This document shows, one piece after another, positions 43,229 to 51,214 of a DNA stretch of 64,000 nucleotides. The position numbers and the translations under genes are program-made. The notes under the pieces were generated by a model. That model was given only the letters and a program-made list of their open reading frames with translations. It was not told the origin of the DNA and ran no database searches. The stretch covers positions 2,781,594-2,845,593 of the forward strand of contig NZ_JABEKU010000001.1 in NCBI RefSeq assembly GCF_013283665.1, read 5' to 3'. The DNA comes from Ensifer sesbaniae. Its GTDB lineage: Bacteria > Pseudomonadota > Alphaproteobacteria > Rhizobiales > Rhizobiaceae. Numbering within the stretch: position 1 is the first letter of the stretch; each line of letters starts with the position of its first letter.

Positions 43229-43367
43229 CTCGTTTCTGTGCTTGTCACAGAAATCCAGCCACGGCGCATCCGCGCCGTGCATGACTCCCGCCCGAAGCCG
43301 GAACGAAAGAGTCTCTCGCACCGCCGATGCGGCGCTGCTGGATCTCTGTGACAAGCACAGAGATGAG
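43229..43367 (+). repeat. large mosaic palindrome, copy 2
   Basis: A 139-base nested inverted repeat with four hairpins in mirror order: TCTGTG-cttgt-CACAGA, CACGGCGC-atcc-GCGCCGTG, CGCCG-atg-CGGCG, and ATCTCTGTG-acaag-CACAGAGAT. The outer ~30 bases of each side are also complementary to each other (CTTGTCACAGAAATCCAGC against GCTGGATCTCTGTGACAAG). It fills much of the 317-base gap between the methyltransferase and the urocanase homologue. No other feature seen in that gap. Confidence 0.85.
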
Positions 43368-43414
43368 GGCGAAGTCTAACGTCGCCACCAAAAAGAGAAG
43401 TCGGAAGCGCCGCC

Positions 43415-45073
43415 TCACACCTTCACATGCCCGATGCCTTTGGCGGCGATCTCCTCGAAACTCTCGTCATACCCCGCATCGGCATAGCGGATGACGCCGA
43501 GCGCGGTGTCGTTGGTGAGCGCATGGTCGAGCCGCTCGTCGGCGGCGGCCGTGCCGTCGGCAACGACCGTCACGCCGGAGCTCGTCATGTAGCCGGCATA
43601 GCCGCCGCCGCCGGAATGCACGACGACGAGATCGGCCATCGACGAGCAGAGCAGCATGGCGTCGAGCAGCGGCCAATCGGCGATCGCGTCCGAGCCGTCC
43701 TTCATCCGCTCGGTCATGATGTTGGGATGCACCATCGCGCCGGCGTCGAGATGGTCGCGGGAGAACGCAACCGGCCCCTTGAGTTCGCCGGATGCCACCA
43801 GCTCGTTGACGCGCCGTGCCAGCGCCGTGCGTTCGCCATGGCCGAGCCAGGCGATGCGCGCCGGCAGGCCCTCGAAGGGGATATGCTGCCGCGCGAGCTT
43901 GATCCAGTTGGTGATGATCCGGTTGTGGGGAAACATCTCCAGCAACAGATCGTCGATGCGGGCGATGTCGCTCTCCTCGCCGGATAGCGCCATCCAGCGG
44001 AACGGGCCGATGGCACGGGCAAAGAGCGGGCGCAGATAGGCCTCGGTGAAGATCGGGATGTCGAAGGCGTTGGCGACGCCGCCCTCGCGCGCCTGGGTGC
44101 GGATGAGGTTGCCGTTGTCGAAGACTTCCGCGCCCTTTTTCTGGAAGTCGAGCATCGCCGTCACGTGCTCTACGATCGAGGCGCGGCTTGCCGCCATCAA
44201 CTGCCCCTGCCCATAGTCGCGCAACGATTTCACCTGATCGAGGCTCATGCCCTTCGGCACGTAGCCGTAGACGAGATCATGCGCCGAAGTCTGGTCGGTG
44301 ACCACATCAGGCACGATGCCGCGCCGGGCGATCTCGGGATAGATCTCCGCCGCATTGCCGACGAGGCCGACGGAAAGCGCCCGCTTTTCCTTCACCGCCG
44401 CGTCGATCATCGCCAGCGCCGCATCGAGATCGGGCGCGATCTCCTGGAGATAACCGATCTCCCGCCGCTTCTTCGCCCGCTCTGCGTCGATGTCGACACA
44501 GAGGATCGCCGCGCCCGCCATGCGGCCAGCGAGCGGCTGCGCGCCCCCCATGCCGCCAAGCCCCGCCGTCAGCACGAAGCGGCCGGAGAGATCGCCGCCG
44601 AAGCGGCGCTCGGCGATGCGCATGAAGATCTCGTAGGTGCCCTGGATCACGCCCTGGCTGCCGATATATTGCCAGGCGCCGGCAGTCAGCCCGCCCCAGC
44701 AGATCAGCCCCTTGCGCTGCAGCTCGTAGAACACCTCGGCTTTCGCCCATTGGCCGACGATGTTGCAATTGGCCATGATGACGAGCGGCGCCTTGGCATG
44801 GGTCTTCAAGAGGCCCACGGGCTTGCCCGACTGGATGACCAGCGTCTGGTCCTCGTCCATCTCGGTCAGCGCCTTGACGATGGCGCGATGCGCCGGCCAG
44901 CTGCGCGCTGCCTTGCCGAGTGCGGCATAGACGACGAGATTGTCCGGATCCTCGCCGACCGAAAGCACGTTTTCGAGGAGCCGCAGCAGCGCCTCCTGCC
45001 GCCAGCCCTTGGCGCGCAGCTGCGGCCCGCCGGGGATCGGGAAATTCGGATGACGCGGATTGGCCTTGGGCAT
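43415..45073 (-). CDS. urocanase-family hydratase, probable thiourocanate hydratase
   Basis: A 552-residue NAD+-dependent urocanase-fold protein. Family blocks are clear: QSGKPVG (~res 81-87), YIGSQGVIQGTYE, TAGLGGMGGAQP (169-180), VTDQTSAHD (258-266) and GPFRWMALSG. Two positions usually Cys in HutU are Ala: RPLFA (res 352) and ARIAW (res 408). The HHGGG segment near the C-terminus is HSGGGG (486-491). I start at ATG 45073 (AGAGGAA upstream). The longer open frame reads through palindromic repeats. HutG, HutI and a MIO-containing HutH are absent nearby. With a MIO-less lyase, a DUF917 protein, a hydantoinase and a carbamoyl-hydrolase in the same operon, the likely substrate is thiourocanate. 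Confidence 0.75.
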   Translation of the reverse strand: MPKANPRHPNFPIPGGPQLRAKGWRQEALLRLLENVLSVGEDPDNLVVYAALGKAARSWPAHRAIVKALTEMDEDQTLVIQSGKPVGLLKTHAKAPLVIMANCNIVGQWAKAEVFYELQRKGLICWGGLTAGAWQYIGSQGVIQGTYEIFMRIAERRFGGDLSGRFVLTAGLGGMGGAQPLAGRMAGAAILCVDIDAERAKKRREIGYLQEIAPDLDAALAMIDAAVKEKRALSVGLVGNAAEIYPEIARRGIVPDVVTDQTSAHDLVYGYVPKGMSLDQVKSLRDYGQGQLMAASRASIVEHVTAMLDFQKKGAEVFDNGNLIRTQAREGGVANAFDIPIFTEAYLRPLFARAIGPFRWMALSGEESDIARIDDLLLEMFPHNRIITNWIKLARQHIPFEGLPARIAWLGHGERTALARRVNELVASGELKGPVAFSRDHLDAGAMVHPNIMTERMKDGSDAIADWPLLDAMLLCSSMADLVVVHSGGGGYAGYMTSSGVTVVADGTAAADERLDHALTNDTALGVIRYADAGYDESFEEIAAKGIGHVKV

Positions 45074-45118
45074 CGTCTCGTTCCTCTTTGTTATGTCAGC
45101 GGGAGGCGCCGCTGGCGC

Positions 45119-45162
45119 ATGGCCCCTCACCCTAGCCCTCTCCCCGCTTGCGGGGAGAGGGG
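45119..45162. repeat. rhizobial CCCTCTCCCC palindrome
   Basis: GCCCCTCACCCTAGCCCTCTCCCCGC, TT, GCGGGGAGAGGGG. It faces the inverted copy at 45276 across ~110 bases, upstream of the urocanase homologue. Confidence 0.85.
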
Positions 45163-45275
45163 ATGCGTTGTGCGTGTCGCGAGCGTCGAATGCGATTGTC
45201 GCCGTTTCCTTCCCCACTCTGGAGATTGGAACAGTTCACCCTTTGCCACACGCGCGACATACGATGCGATCTCGT

Positions 45276-45320
45276 CCCCTCTCCCCGCAAGCGGGGAGAG
45301 GGTTAGGGTGAGGGGCAAAC
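45276..45320. repeat. rhizobial CCCTCTCCCC palindrome, inverted copy
   Basis: CCCCTCTCCCCGC, AA, GCGGGGAGAGGG and TTAGGGTGAGGGGC, intact. It is opposite in orientation to the copy at 45119. The pair separates the TfoX-like gene from the urocanase homologue. Confidence 0.85.
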
Positions 45321-45333
45321 CCGCCTCCATCGT

Positions 45334-45663
45334 TCACTTCGGCGGCAGCGTCTCCACAAACGCAATCGCGCCATCGATCAGGCGTTTGCGCAAGCCATCG
45401 TTGCCATAGGCATCGGCCCCGGCGCGCACCCAGCCGTGCATCGCCCGACCGTTCATCACCATCAGTTCGATATCGGGAAGCGCGAGCGCCCAGCCGTCAT
45501 TGCCCTTGCCGAGCCTGACCAGCAGCGAGCCCTCACGTGCGCCGAGCAGCAGATTGCCGTGAAGCAGATAGGCCCAGCCGCCGAACATCGCCTTCTCCGA
45601 AAGCCCGGATCGGTCGCCGAGTTCTTCCCGGATCAGCTCTTCCAATCCTGCATCGCGCGCCAT
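45334..45663 (-). CDS. TfoX N-terminal-domain family small protein
   Basis: A 109-residue protein that is essentially one TfoX/Sxy N-terminal domain. Family features are KAMFGGWAYLLHGNLLLG (~res 24-41) and MNGRAMHGWVR. The Sxy C-terminal domain is absent, as in most stand-alone homologues, whose role is unknown. It lies 12 bases after the DUF917 gene, within the operon, but has no known part in ergothioneine or histidine breakdown. It may be a passenger. Confidence 0.8.
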   Translation of the reverse strand: MARDAGLEELIREELGDRSGLSEKAMFGGWAYLLHGNLLLGAREGSLLVRLGKGNDGWALALPDIELMVMNGRAMHGWVRAGADAYGNDGLRKRLIDGAIAFVETLPPK

Positions 45664-45675
45664 GACATCGCTCCA

Positions 45676-46770
45676 TCAATTTCCGGAAAGCGCGTAACGG
45701 GCAAGCTCGATGCCCATCGCCTTTTCGACCGATGGATAGACCGTCGGGTCGAGCACGCTGGAGGAAAGCGGGATCACCGTCTTCGGCACATGCAGCACGA
45801 AGATCTTCATGCCGACCTGCAACTGCCCGACACTCAAGGGCTCGCCTTCGGGCGACAGCGTCGTGATGACGTCGGGGAAGGTTGCCAGCCGCCGGCCTTC
45901 CGCAGAGTCAACCGCCATATATTCGTTCATCACGTGGAGTACCCTCGAGTCAGCGCCCTTCCCCAGCGTCACCGTGCCAATGTCGAAGGCTTCCTTGGTA
46001 TAGACGACCGATTTGTCGGTGATCGTGCCTTCGGCGAGGATTGCGCCGTTGGTGGTCTTGACGATCGCATCGATCACCGCGCTGCCGCCCTTGGCCTCCG
46101 CCGCAATGATCGCCTCGCCCAGAGCCAGCGCCAACGAGATGCCGCCGAGCGCGGCGTTGTCCCTGACGTAAGATGCCCTGACCGGATTACGACAGGAGGC
46201 AATGAAACCGCCGGACATGTCGGAGGCCGTGCGCAGGATCGGCGAGACCTTGGCGGTGGCGCCGCGCACGACGAGCTCGATGTAGCGGTTCTCCTCGCGG
46301 TTTCCGCCGACGGCCGTCTGGATCATCGGCTCGGGCGAACCGGCAAGGCCGATCGAGCCCATGTCGCCGGTCGGATGCGCGCGGATGTCGCCGACCGCAT
46401 CGACCACCTTGGTGCCGAGGATCGCCGAGGGCAGCCAGCCGTTCAGCGTCGAGGACTTGCCGTTCTGGCCGATGATCAGGCCCGAGAGCTTCTCGCCGAG
46501 CGCCTCCTGCAGCAGTTGCACGGCCTTGACGTAGTCGACGCCACGCATTTCCCAGGGCGTGGTCGAGGCGGGCGCGCCGATCGCGGCTGCCGTCGCCACC
46601 CAGTCGTTGGCGTCGAGCTCGTCGATCGAAACGAGCTCAGGCTTGCCGATCGACACCGCGGCATAGCCGAGCATGCGGCCATGGTCGGCCCAGCCGCCGC
46701 CGCCGGCCGCATAGACGGAACCGCCCTTGACCGCCGCCTCGACGTCCTTCTCCTTCAGTATCCGGCCCAT
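45676..46770 (-). CDS. DUF917-family protein, candidate thiohydantoin-propionate desulfhydrase
   Basis: A 364-residue DUF917 protein. The family hallmark YAAGGGGWADHGRMLGYAA lies at ~res 20-38, and HPTGDMGSIGLAG (~res 130) is also typical. DUF917 members are often found beside hydantoinases and are poorly characterised. In the operon it sits between the M20 hydrolase (one base away) and a TfoX-like gene. If the operon degrades ergothioneine, one enzyme must swap sulfur for oxygen on the thiohydantoin ring, and this is the only gene left for that step. That is inference, though it agrees with what I recall of the Burkholderia pathway. Confidence 0.7.
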   Translation of the reverse strand: MGRILKEKDVEAAVKGGSVYAAGGGGWADHGRMLGYAAVSIGKPELVSIDELDANDWVATAAAIGAPASTTPWEMRGVDYVKAVQLLQEALGEKLSGLIIGQNGKSSTLNGWLPSAILGTKVVDAVGDIRAHPTGDMGSIGLAGSPEPMIQTAVGGNREENRYIELVVRGATAKVSPILRTASDMSGGFIASCRNPVRASYVRDNAALGGISLALALGEAIIAAEAKGGSAVIDAIVKTTNGAILAEGTITDKSVVYTKEAFDIGTVTLGKGADSRVLHVMNEYMAVDSAEGRRLATFPDVITTLSPEGEPLSVGQLQVGMKIFVLHVPKTVIPLSSSVLDPTVYPSVEKAMGIELARYALSGN

Positions 46771-46771
46771 C

Positions 46772-48055
46772 TCACACCTTTTCCTGCAGTTTCTTGTCGA
46801 GTCTCTTCACCGCATCGAAGAGCACGGCGGCGCCGAGCGCGATATCGTCGTTTTCGGCCCATTCCTCCGGCGCATGCGAGCGCCCGCCGAGGCACGGAAT
46901 GAAGATCATCGCCGAGCGGGTGATGCGCCCCATCCAGGCGGTGTCGTGGCCGGCGCCGGACGCCATGCGCCGGTGTTTGGCACCGATCGCGTCGCAGCTT
47001 TCTTCTAGCGTCGAAAGCAACAGCGCATCGCCCGGCGTCGGGTGGTTGTCGGAAATCACATTGGCAGGCGCGATCGTAACGCCCGTTGCCTCGGCAACGC
47101 CCTCGCACAGCGGCCCGAGTGCGGCGAGGAACCGCTCCATCTGCGGGCGCAACTCGGCGCGCGCATCGATCAGCAACCGCGCGCGGGACGGCACCACATT
47201 GGCGGCATTCGGCTCGATCGAGAACTCGCCGACCGTGGCGGTGAAATGCCCCTCGCCCCTGGAAAATTCCGTCGCCAGCCTCTCGATCTCCAGCACCAGC
47301 CGGGAGGCGGCGACCAGCGCATCGCGGCGATGCCCCATCGGCGTCGTGCCGGCATGGTCCGCCTGTCCCTCGACGATGATCTCGATGCGGGTGATACCGG
47401 AGATGGCGGTGACGACGCCGACATCGAGCCGCCCGGTTTCCAGCACCGGGCCCTGCTCGATGTGCAGTTCCAGGAAAGCCTTGATGTCGGAGCGCTTCGA
47501 GCCCGAAAGGCGGGAGGGATCACCGCCCACTTCGACGATACCCTGCCGCAGGCTCAAGTCTCCCTGCGTGCGGCTCAGCCAGCCATCCGGCAACACGCCC
47601 GCCATGCCGCGGCTGCCGACGCAGGAGACGCCGAAGATCGACACCTCCTCGGCCAGGAAATCGACGATCTCCAGATCATGGTCGAGCTCGATGCCATTGT
47701 CGGTGAGCGCCCGCGCCACTTCAAGCGCTGCCGCCACGCCGGCGATGCCATCGAAACGGCCGCCATCCGGTACCGTATCGGAGTGGGAGCCGACGAGGAT
47801 GGTGCCGAGCGCCGACTTGCGTCCCTTGCGCCGGCCGATCAGATTGCCGGCAGCGTCGATCCGGGTTTCGAGCCCAGCCGCACGAAAACGTCTATCGAGA
47901 AAGGCGCGGCCTTCGAGGAACAGCGGCGTGAAGGCCCGGCGCGTATAGGGCCGGTCCGGCTCGGTGATCCCGGCCAGACCGTTGACGATGCCGGCAATCC
48001 GGCTGGCATTGACAGGCAGGTTGGCGGGGACTTTGTCGCGGGCAGTCTTGCTCAT
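46772..48055 (-). CDS. M20-family amidase/hydantoinase-carbamoylase, probable N-carbamoyl-L-glutamate hydrolase
   Basis: A 427-residue metal-dependent hydrolase of the AllC/HyuC family. Metal ligands are visible: His and Asp in GSHSDTVPDGGRFDG (~res 90-104), Glu-Glu in LAEEVS (~res 134), His in ELHIEQGP (~res 195) and His in GGRSHAPEE near the C-terminus. SGAGHDTAWM is also conserved. The ATG at 48055 shares its A with the hydantoinase stop and has GGAGG just upstream. In a hydantoin-propionate route it would release CO2, NH3 and glutamate from N-carbamoyl-glutamate. Allantoate amidohydrolase is the alternative, but no other purine gene is near. Confidence 0.85.
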   Translation of the reverse strand: MSKTARDKVPANLPVNASRIAGIVNGLAGITEPDRPYTRRAFTPLFLEGRAFLDRRFRAAGLETRIDAAGNLIGRRKGRKSALGTILVGSHSDTVPDGGRFDGIAGVAAALEVARALTDNGIELDHDLEIVDFLAEEVSIFGVSCVGSRGMAGVLPDGWLSRTQGDLSLRQGIVEVGGDPSRLSGSKRSDIKAFLELHIEQGPVLETGRLDVGVVTAISGITRIEIIVEGQADHAGTTPMGHRRDALVAASRLVLEIERLATEFSRGEGHFTATVGEFSIEPNAANVVPSRARLLIDARAELRPQMERFLAALGPLCEGVAEATGVTIAPANVISDNHPTPGDALLLSTLEESCDAIGAKHRRMASGAGHDTAWMGRITRSAMIFIPCLGGRSHAPEEWAENDDIALGAAVLFDAVKRLDKKLQEKV

Positions 48056-49431
48056 CACACCTCCTGCAGGGTCAAGGTCGCAAGCGGCCGGACGAACTGG
48101 CCGGTGCCCGGCTCGGCCAGCACCGCGCGGCCATCAAAGGCAAGCTGCCCCCGGAGATAGGTCGCGGCCACCCGCCACGGCAGGCTCATGCCGTTATAGG
48201 GCGACCAGCCGACGACGTTATGACCGCTTGCGGCGGCGTCATAGATATAGGGCTCCGGTGTCATGACGATGATATCGGCGTCCTTGCCGGCCTCCAGCGC
48301 CCCCTTCTGGTGGTCGATACGGAAATGCCGCGCCGGGTTGAGCGCCATCAGCTGGGCCGCCCGCGTCAGCGGAATGCCGCGCTCCAGCGCCCCCATGACG
48401 AAGAGCGGCACCATGACCTCCAGTCCCGGCACGCCGGAGGCATTCGCCAGCATGTCCGGATTGGTCTTGCGGTCTTCCGACCAGCTCACATGATCGGTCG
48501 AAACCATCGTCACATTGCCGTCGGCCACATGCCGCCAGAGCTTCTCCACCTCGGCGTGCGGCCGGATCGGCGGGTTGATCTTGGCCTTGCCGCCGAGGCG
48601 GCGAACGTCGTTCTCCTCGTCGAGCGTCAGGTAATGGATGCAGCACTCGATCGTCGCGGCGTGACCCTGCGCGCGGTAGGCGGCGGCGATCTCGTAGCCG
48701 CGCCCGAGCGAGCAATGCACCACATGCGCCGGGCACCCCGTGGCCGCGCCCGTCTCATAGATCTGGTTGGTGGCGAGCAGTTCCGTCAGCGGCGGACGCG
48801 ACAGGCCATGGGCGCGATAGTCGGTGATCCCGGCCGCCTTGACCTTGTCGATCGCGGCCCGCACCGCCTCGTCGTCCTCGTTGTGCACGCCGGCGGCAAG
48901 GCCGGTCGGCGCGATCGCGCGGAAGCAATCTTCGAGCAGCGCCGCCGGAATACGGGGAAAGCGCTTCGGATCGGTGCCGAAGGTGGAGAACTTGAAGGCG
49001 GCGACGCCGGCCTCCACCATTTCGCCGATCCGCGCTGGCCCCTCCTCCGGGTCAACGGTGCCATAAAGCGCGAAATCGACGCGCGCCTGCGGGCCTGCAT
49101 GGTCGATCTTGCGGCGCACGGCCTCGGCCGAGCAGACGAGATTGCCCTCGTCATAGGGCATGTCGACGATCGTGGTGACGCCGCCCGCGGCAGCCGAGCG
49201 CGTCGACCAGACGAAATCCTCCTGGTTCTTCTGTGACAGCGAATGCACTTGCGCGTCGATGGCGCCGGGCAGGATCAGCGCGTTTCCGAGATCATGCCGC
49301 TCGCGCGCCGCCGGTGCCGCACCCTGGCCGACATGCACGACCTTGCCGTCGCGCACCGCCACATGGCCGCCCTCAACGATCCTGCGTGGAAGAACAACGG
49401 TGCCTTTCAGAACGAGATCGAAATCGGACAT
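48055..49431 (-). CDS. cyclic amidohydrolase, probable hydantoin-5-propionate hydrolase
   Basis: A 458-residue dihydropyrimidinase/allantoinase-type amidohydrolase. The metal site has the carboxylated Lys in VAAFKFST (~res 147), His in VHNEDDE (~res 182), His in AHVVHCSLG (~res 237) and Asp in STDHVSW (~res 311). The first site, normally Asp-x-His-x-His, reads DAQVHSLS (~res 59-66), with Gln replacing the first His. It is followed by a TGA-ATG overlap with the M20 hydrolase, so ring opening and carbamoyl removal are translationally coupled. It is 30 bases downstream of the lyase homologue. Confidence 0.83.
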   Translation of the reverse strand: MSDFDLVLKGTVVLPRRIVEGGHVAVRDGKVVHVGQGAAPAARERHDLGNALILPGAIDAQVHSLSQKNQEDFVWSTRSAAAGGVTTIVDMPYDEGNLVCSAEAVRRKIDHAGPQARVDFALYGTVDPEEGPARIGEMVEAGVAAFKFSTFGTDPKRFPRIPAALLEDCFRAIAPTGLAAGVHNEDDEAVRAAIDKVKAAGITDYRAHGLSRPPLTELLATNQIYETGAATGCPAHVVHCSLGRGYEIAAAYRAQGHAATIECCIHYLTLDEENDVRRLGGKAKINPPIRPHAEVEKLWRHVADGNVTMVSTDHVSWSEDRKTNPDMLANASGVPGLEVMVPLFVMGALERGIPLTRAAQLMALNPARHFRIDHQKGALEAGKDADIIVMTPEPYIYDAAASGHNVVGWSPYNGMSLPWRVAATYLRGQLAFDGRAVLAEPGTGQFVRPLATLTLQEV

Positions 49432-49460
49432 GCTGTTCTCCCAATTGGATCAGTCTTCGA

Positions 49461-50999
49461 TCACTTGCCGAGCGCGAAGAAGTCGTCGAACTCCGGCATC
49501 GGCGCGGTGGCGACGAAGGAGCGCAAGAGATCATGACAGGTGAAGGCTTCCTGCAGCGCCTCGATCTCCTTCGAAAGCGGCCGGTCCTTGAGATAGATCG
49601 CGCTGACCGACCGGGTCTGGTCATAGGCGCGCTTGACGATGCCCTGCGGCTGGTCGCCGACGAGATCGATCGCCTGCGCCGAGAGCATCGCCTCGATCGC
49701 GGCAAGCTGGCGGAGATCCCGCACCTGGGTCTCCATGCGCTCGACGATCAGCGGCAGGAAGGTCGCCTCCTCTTCGAGGCCGCCGGCCACCACGATCGAC
49801 TGAGCCGAGAGCGGTACGGCCAGCGACTGCACGCGCATATAGAGCTCGACTGCCAGCTTCATCAGCGGGCCGAGCCCGGTCGCCACTTCGCCCGGTGCCA
49901 CCAGATTGACCGAAAGGTTGCGGCGCCCGCCGTTCGACAAGAGGATGCAGCGGTTCAGCACGTTGCGCGCCACATGGGAAAAGGCGACCTGCGCCGCCTC
50001 GATGTAGAGCGTCGTCGTCAACGGCAGCGATGCGCCGGAAGAATGGACCTGCCCACCGAGCACGACGGGATTATCGTCGGAAAGATAGGTCTGCTCCACC
50101 AGCCGACCGGCGGCGACCAGCAGCGTATCGACCACGGCGCCGAAGACCTGGGCGGTCATGCGCAGGCTCAGGGGATCGTGGATCGCCGTCGGCACCGGCC
50201 AGTCGGAGATGCCGGACTGGCCATAGAGCCAGGACCCGACAAGCGCCTCGCCGCGCGTCGACAGCGTCGCCGCCACCCGCCAGGGATCGGCGGATGCCCC
50301 GAGCGCCAGCGACGACATGACGCCGGTGACGAGCAGCACCCGGATTGCCGCAGCCGCCTCGCGCAGCACGTCGGCCGCGGCCGCAAAGGCAATGGCATTG
50401 ACGCTCAAGGCCGCCAGCGCGTCGCGCGGCTGCATGACGAGCGGCTTTAGGCCGGCCTCGGCGAGCGCTGTCTCGGCCGAGACCAGGCGCCCCTGAAAGT
50501 AAGCCTCGCCGACGCCGGTCAGCACCGACGCGATCTGCCCCATCAGGCCGATATCGGCGCAGCCCATCGAGCCGTGCCGGCGCACGGCCGGAATGATGTC
50601 GTGCTCGATCAAGGCCAGAAACGCCCGGATCAGCTCCGGGCTGCAGCCGGTATGGCCGCGCATCGCGGTGTTGACGCGAATGGCGATCGCCATGCGCACG
50701 ATTGCCGGCGCGAAGAATTCTCCCGTGCCGAAGTGGTGGGCCCTGACCAGCGAATTGTTGAACTCGTCGAGATCGCCGGCGGTCCACAGCCGATCCTTCA
50801 TCGAGCCGACACCGGTGTTGGTGCCATAGACGGGAAGCCCCATCGCGATGCGGTCGGCAATCACCTTGTGGGCTGCGGCCACCCGCTCCATGCCACCGTC
50901 GTCCGCCACCGGCCGCACCCTTCCCGCCCCGATATCCTCGAGCGTCGCGAAGTCCAGCGGTTTCCCACAGAGAACGATGTTTTTGACCTGATGCAGCAT
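49461..50999 (-). CDS. aromatic amino acid lyase homologue without MIO triad, probable ergothionase
   Basis: A 512-residue protein of the histidine/phenylalanine ammonia-lyase fold. The N-terminal loop VYGTNTGVGSMKD (~res 57-69) keeps the catalytic Tyr. SLVRAHHFGTGE and the helical core follow. Where active ammonia-lyases have Gly-Ala-Ser-Gly-Asp, this protein has RHGSMGCADIGLMG (~res 141-154), so the Ala-Ser-Gly triad that cyclises into the MIO cofactor is missing. It therefore should not deaminate histidine. Ergothionases, which eliminate trimethylamine from ergothioneine by acid/base chemistry, belong to this fold and do not need MIO. Gene neighbours supply the later steps of that pathway. 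I start at ATG 50999. The ribosome site is weak. Confidence 0.78.
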   Translation of the reverse strand: MLHQVKNIVLCGKPLDFATLEDIGAGRVRPVADDGGMERVAAAHKVIADRIAMGLPVYGTNTGVGSMKDRLWTAGDLDEFNNSLVRAHHFGTGEFFAPAIVRMAIAIRVNTAMRGHTGCSPELIRAFLALIEHDIIPAVRRHGSMGCADIGLMGQIASVLTGVGEAYFQGRLVSAETALAEAGLKPLVMQPRDALAALSVNAIAFAAAADVLREAAAAIRVLLVTGVMSSLALGASADPWRVAATLSTRGEALVGSWLYGQSGISDWPVPTAIHDPLSLRMTAQVFGAVVDTLLVAAGRLVEQTYLSDDNPVVLGGQVHSSGASLPLTTTLYIEAAQVAFSHVARNVLNRCILLSNGGRRNLSVNLVAPGEVATGLGPLMKLAVELYMRVQSLAVPLSAQSIVVAGGLEEEATFLPLIVERMETQVRDLRQLAAIEAMLSAQAIDLVGDQPQGIVKRAYDQTRSVSAIYLKDRPLSKEIEALQEAFTCHDLLRSFVATAPMPEFDDFFALGK

Positions 51000-51214
51000 G
51001 CCGACACGAACCTTTCCGCGCGGCCTGCCTCGACGTCGAGGCTGTATGCGCGGATGCCTGATTTTCACGCAACCGCGGCTCGCAAACGCCGGATTGCTGA
51101 ATACATGCTATGCGCTTATCGCCCGCTCGTGCTATATCCCAATTCTCGAACGGGCAATGCCGAATTATGAACACAGCATCGGCGCATGCGGCTGCACGTG
51201 ATCGATTCTAAAGG

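Noticed and set aside
46772-49431. Allantoin degradation (allantoinase plus allantoate amidohydrolase)
   Set aside because: Families fit, but no urate, ureidoglycolate or other purine gene is near, and these two genes are embedded in an operon with a lyase and a urocanase homologue.
43415-50999. Reading the cluster as histidine utilisation (hutU, hutH, hutG, hutI)
   Set aside because: The lyase lacks the MIO triad, the urocanase lacks both conserved cysteines, imidazolonepropionase is missing, and a hydantoinase, carbamoyl-hydrolase and DUF917 protein take the place of the usual later steps.
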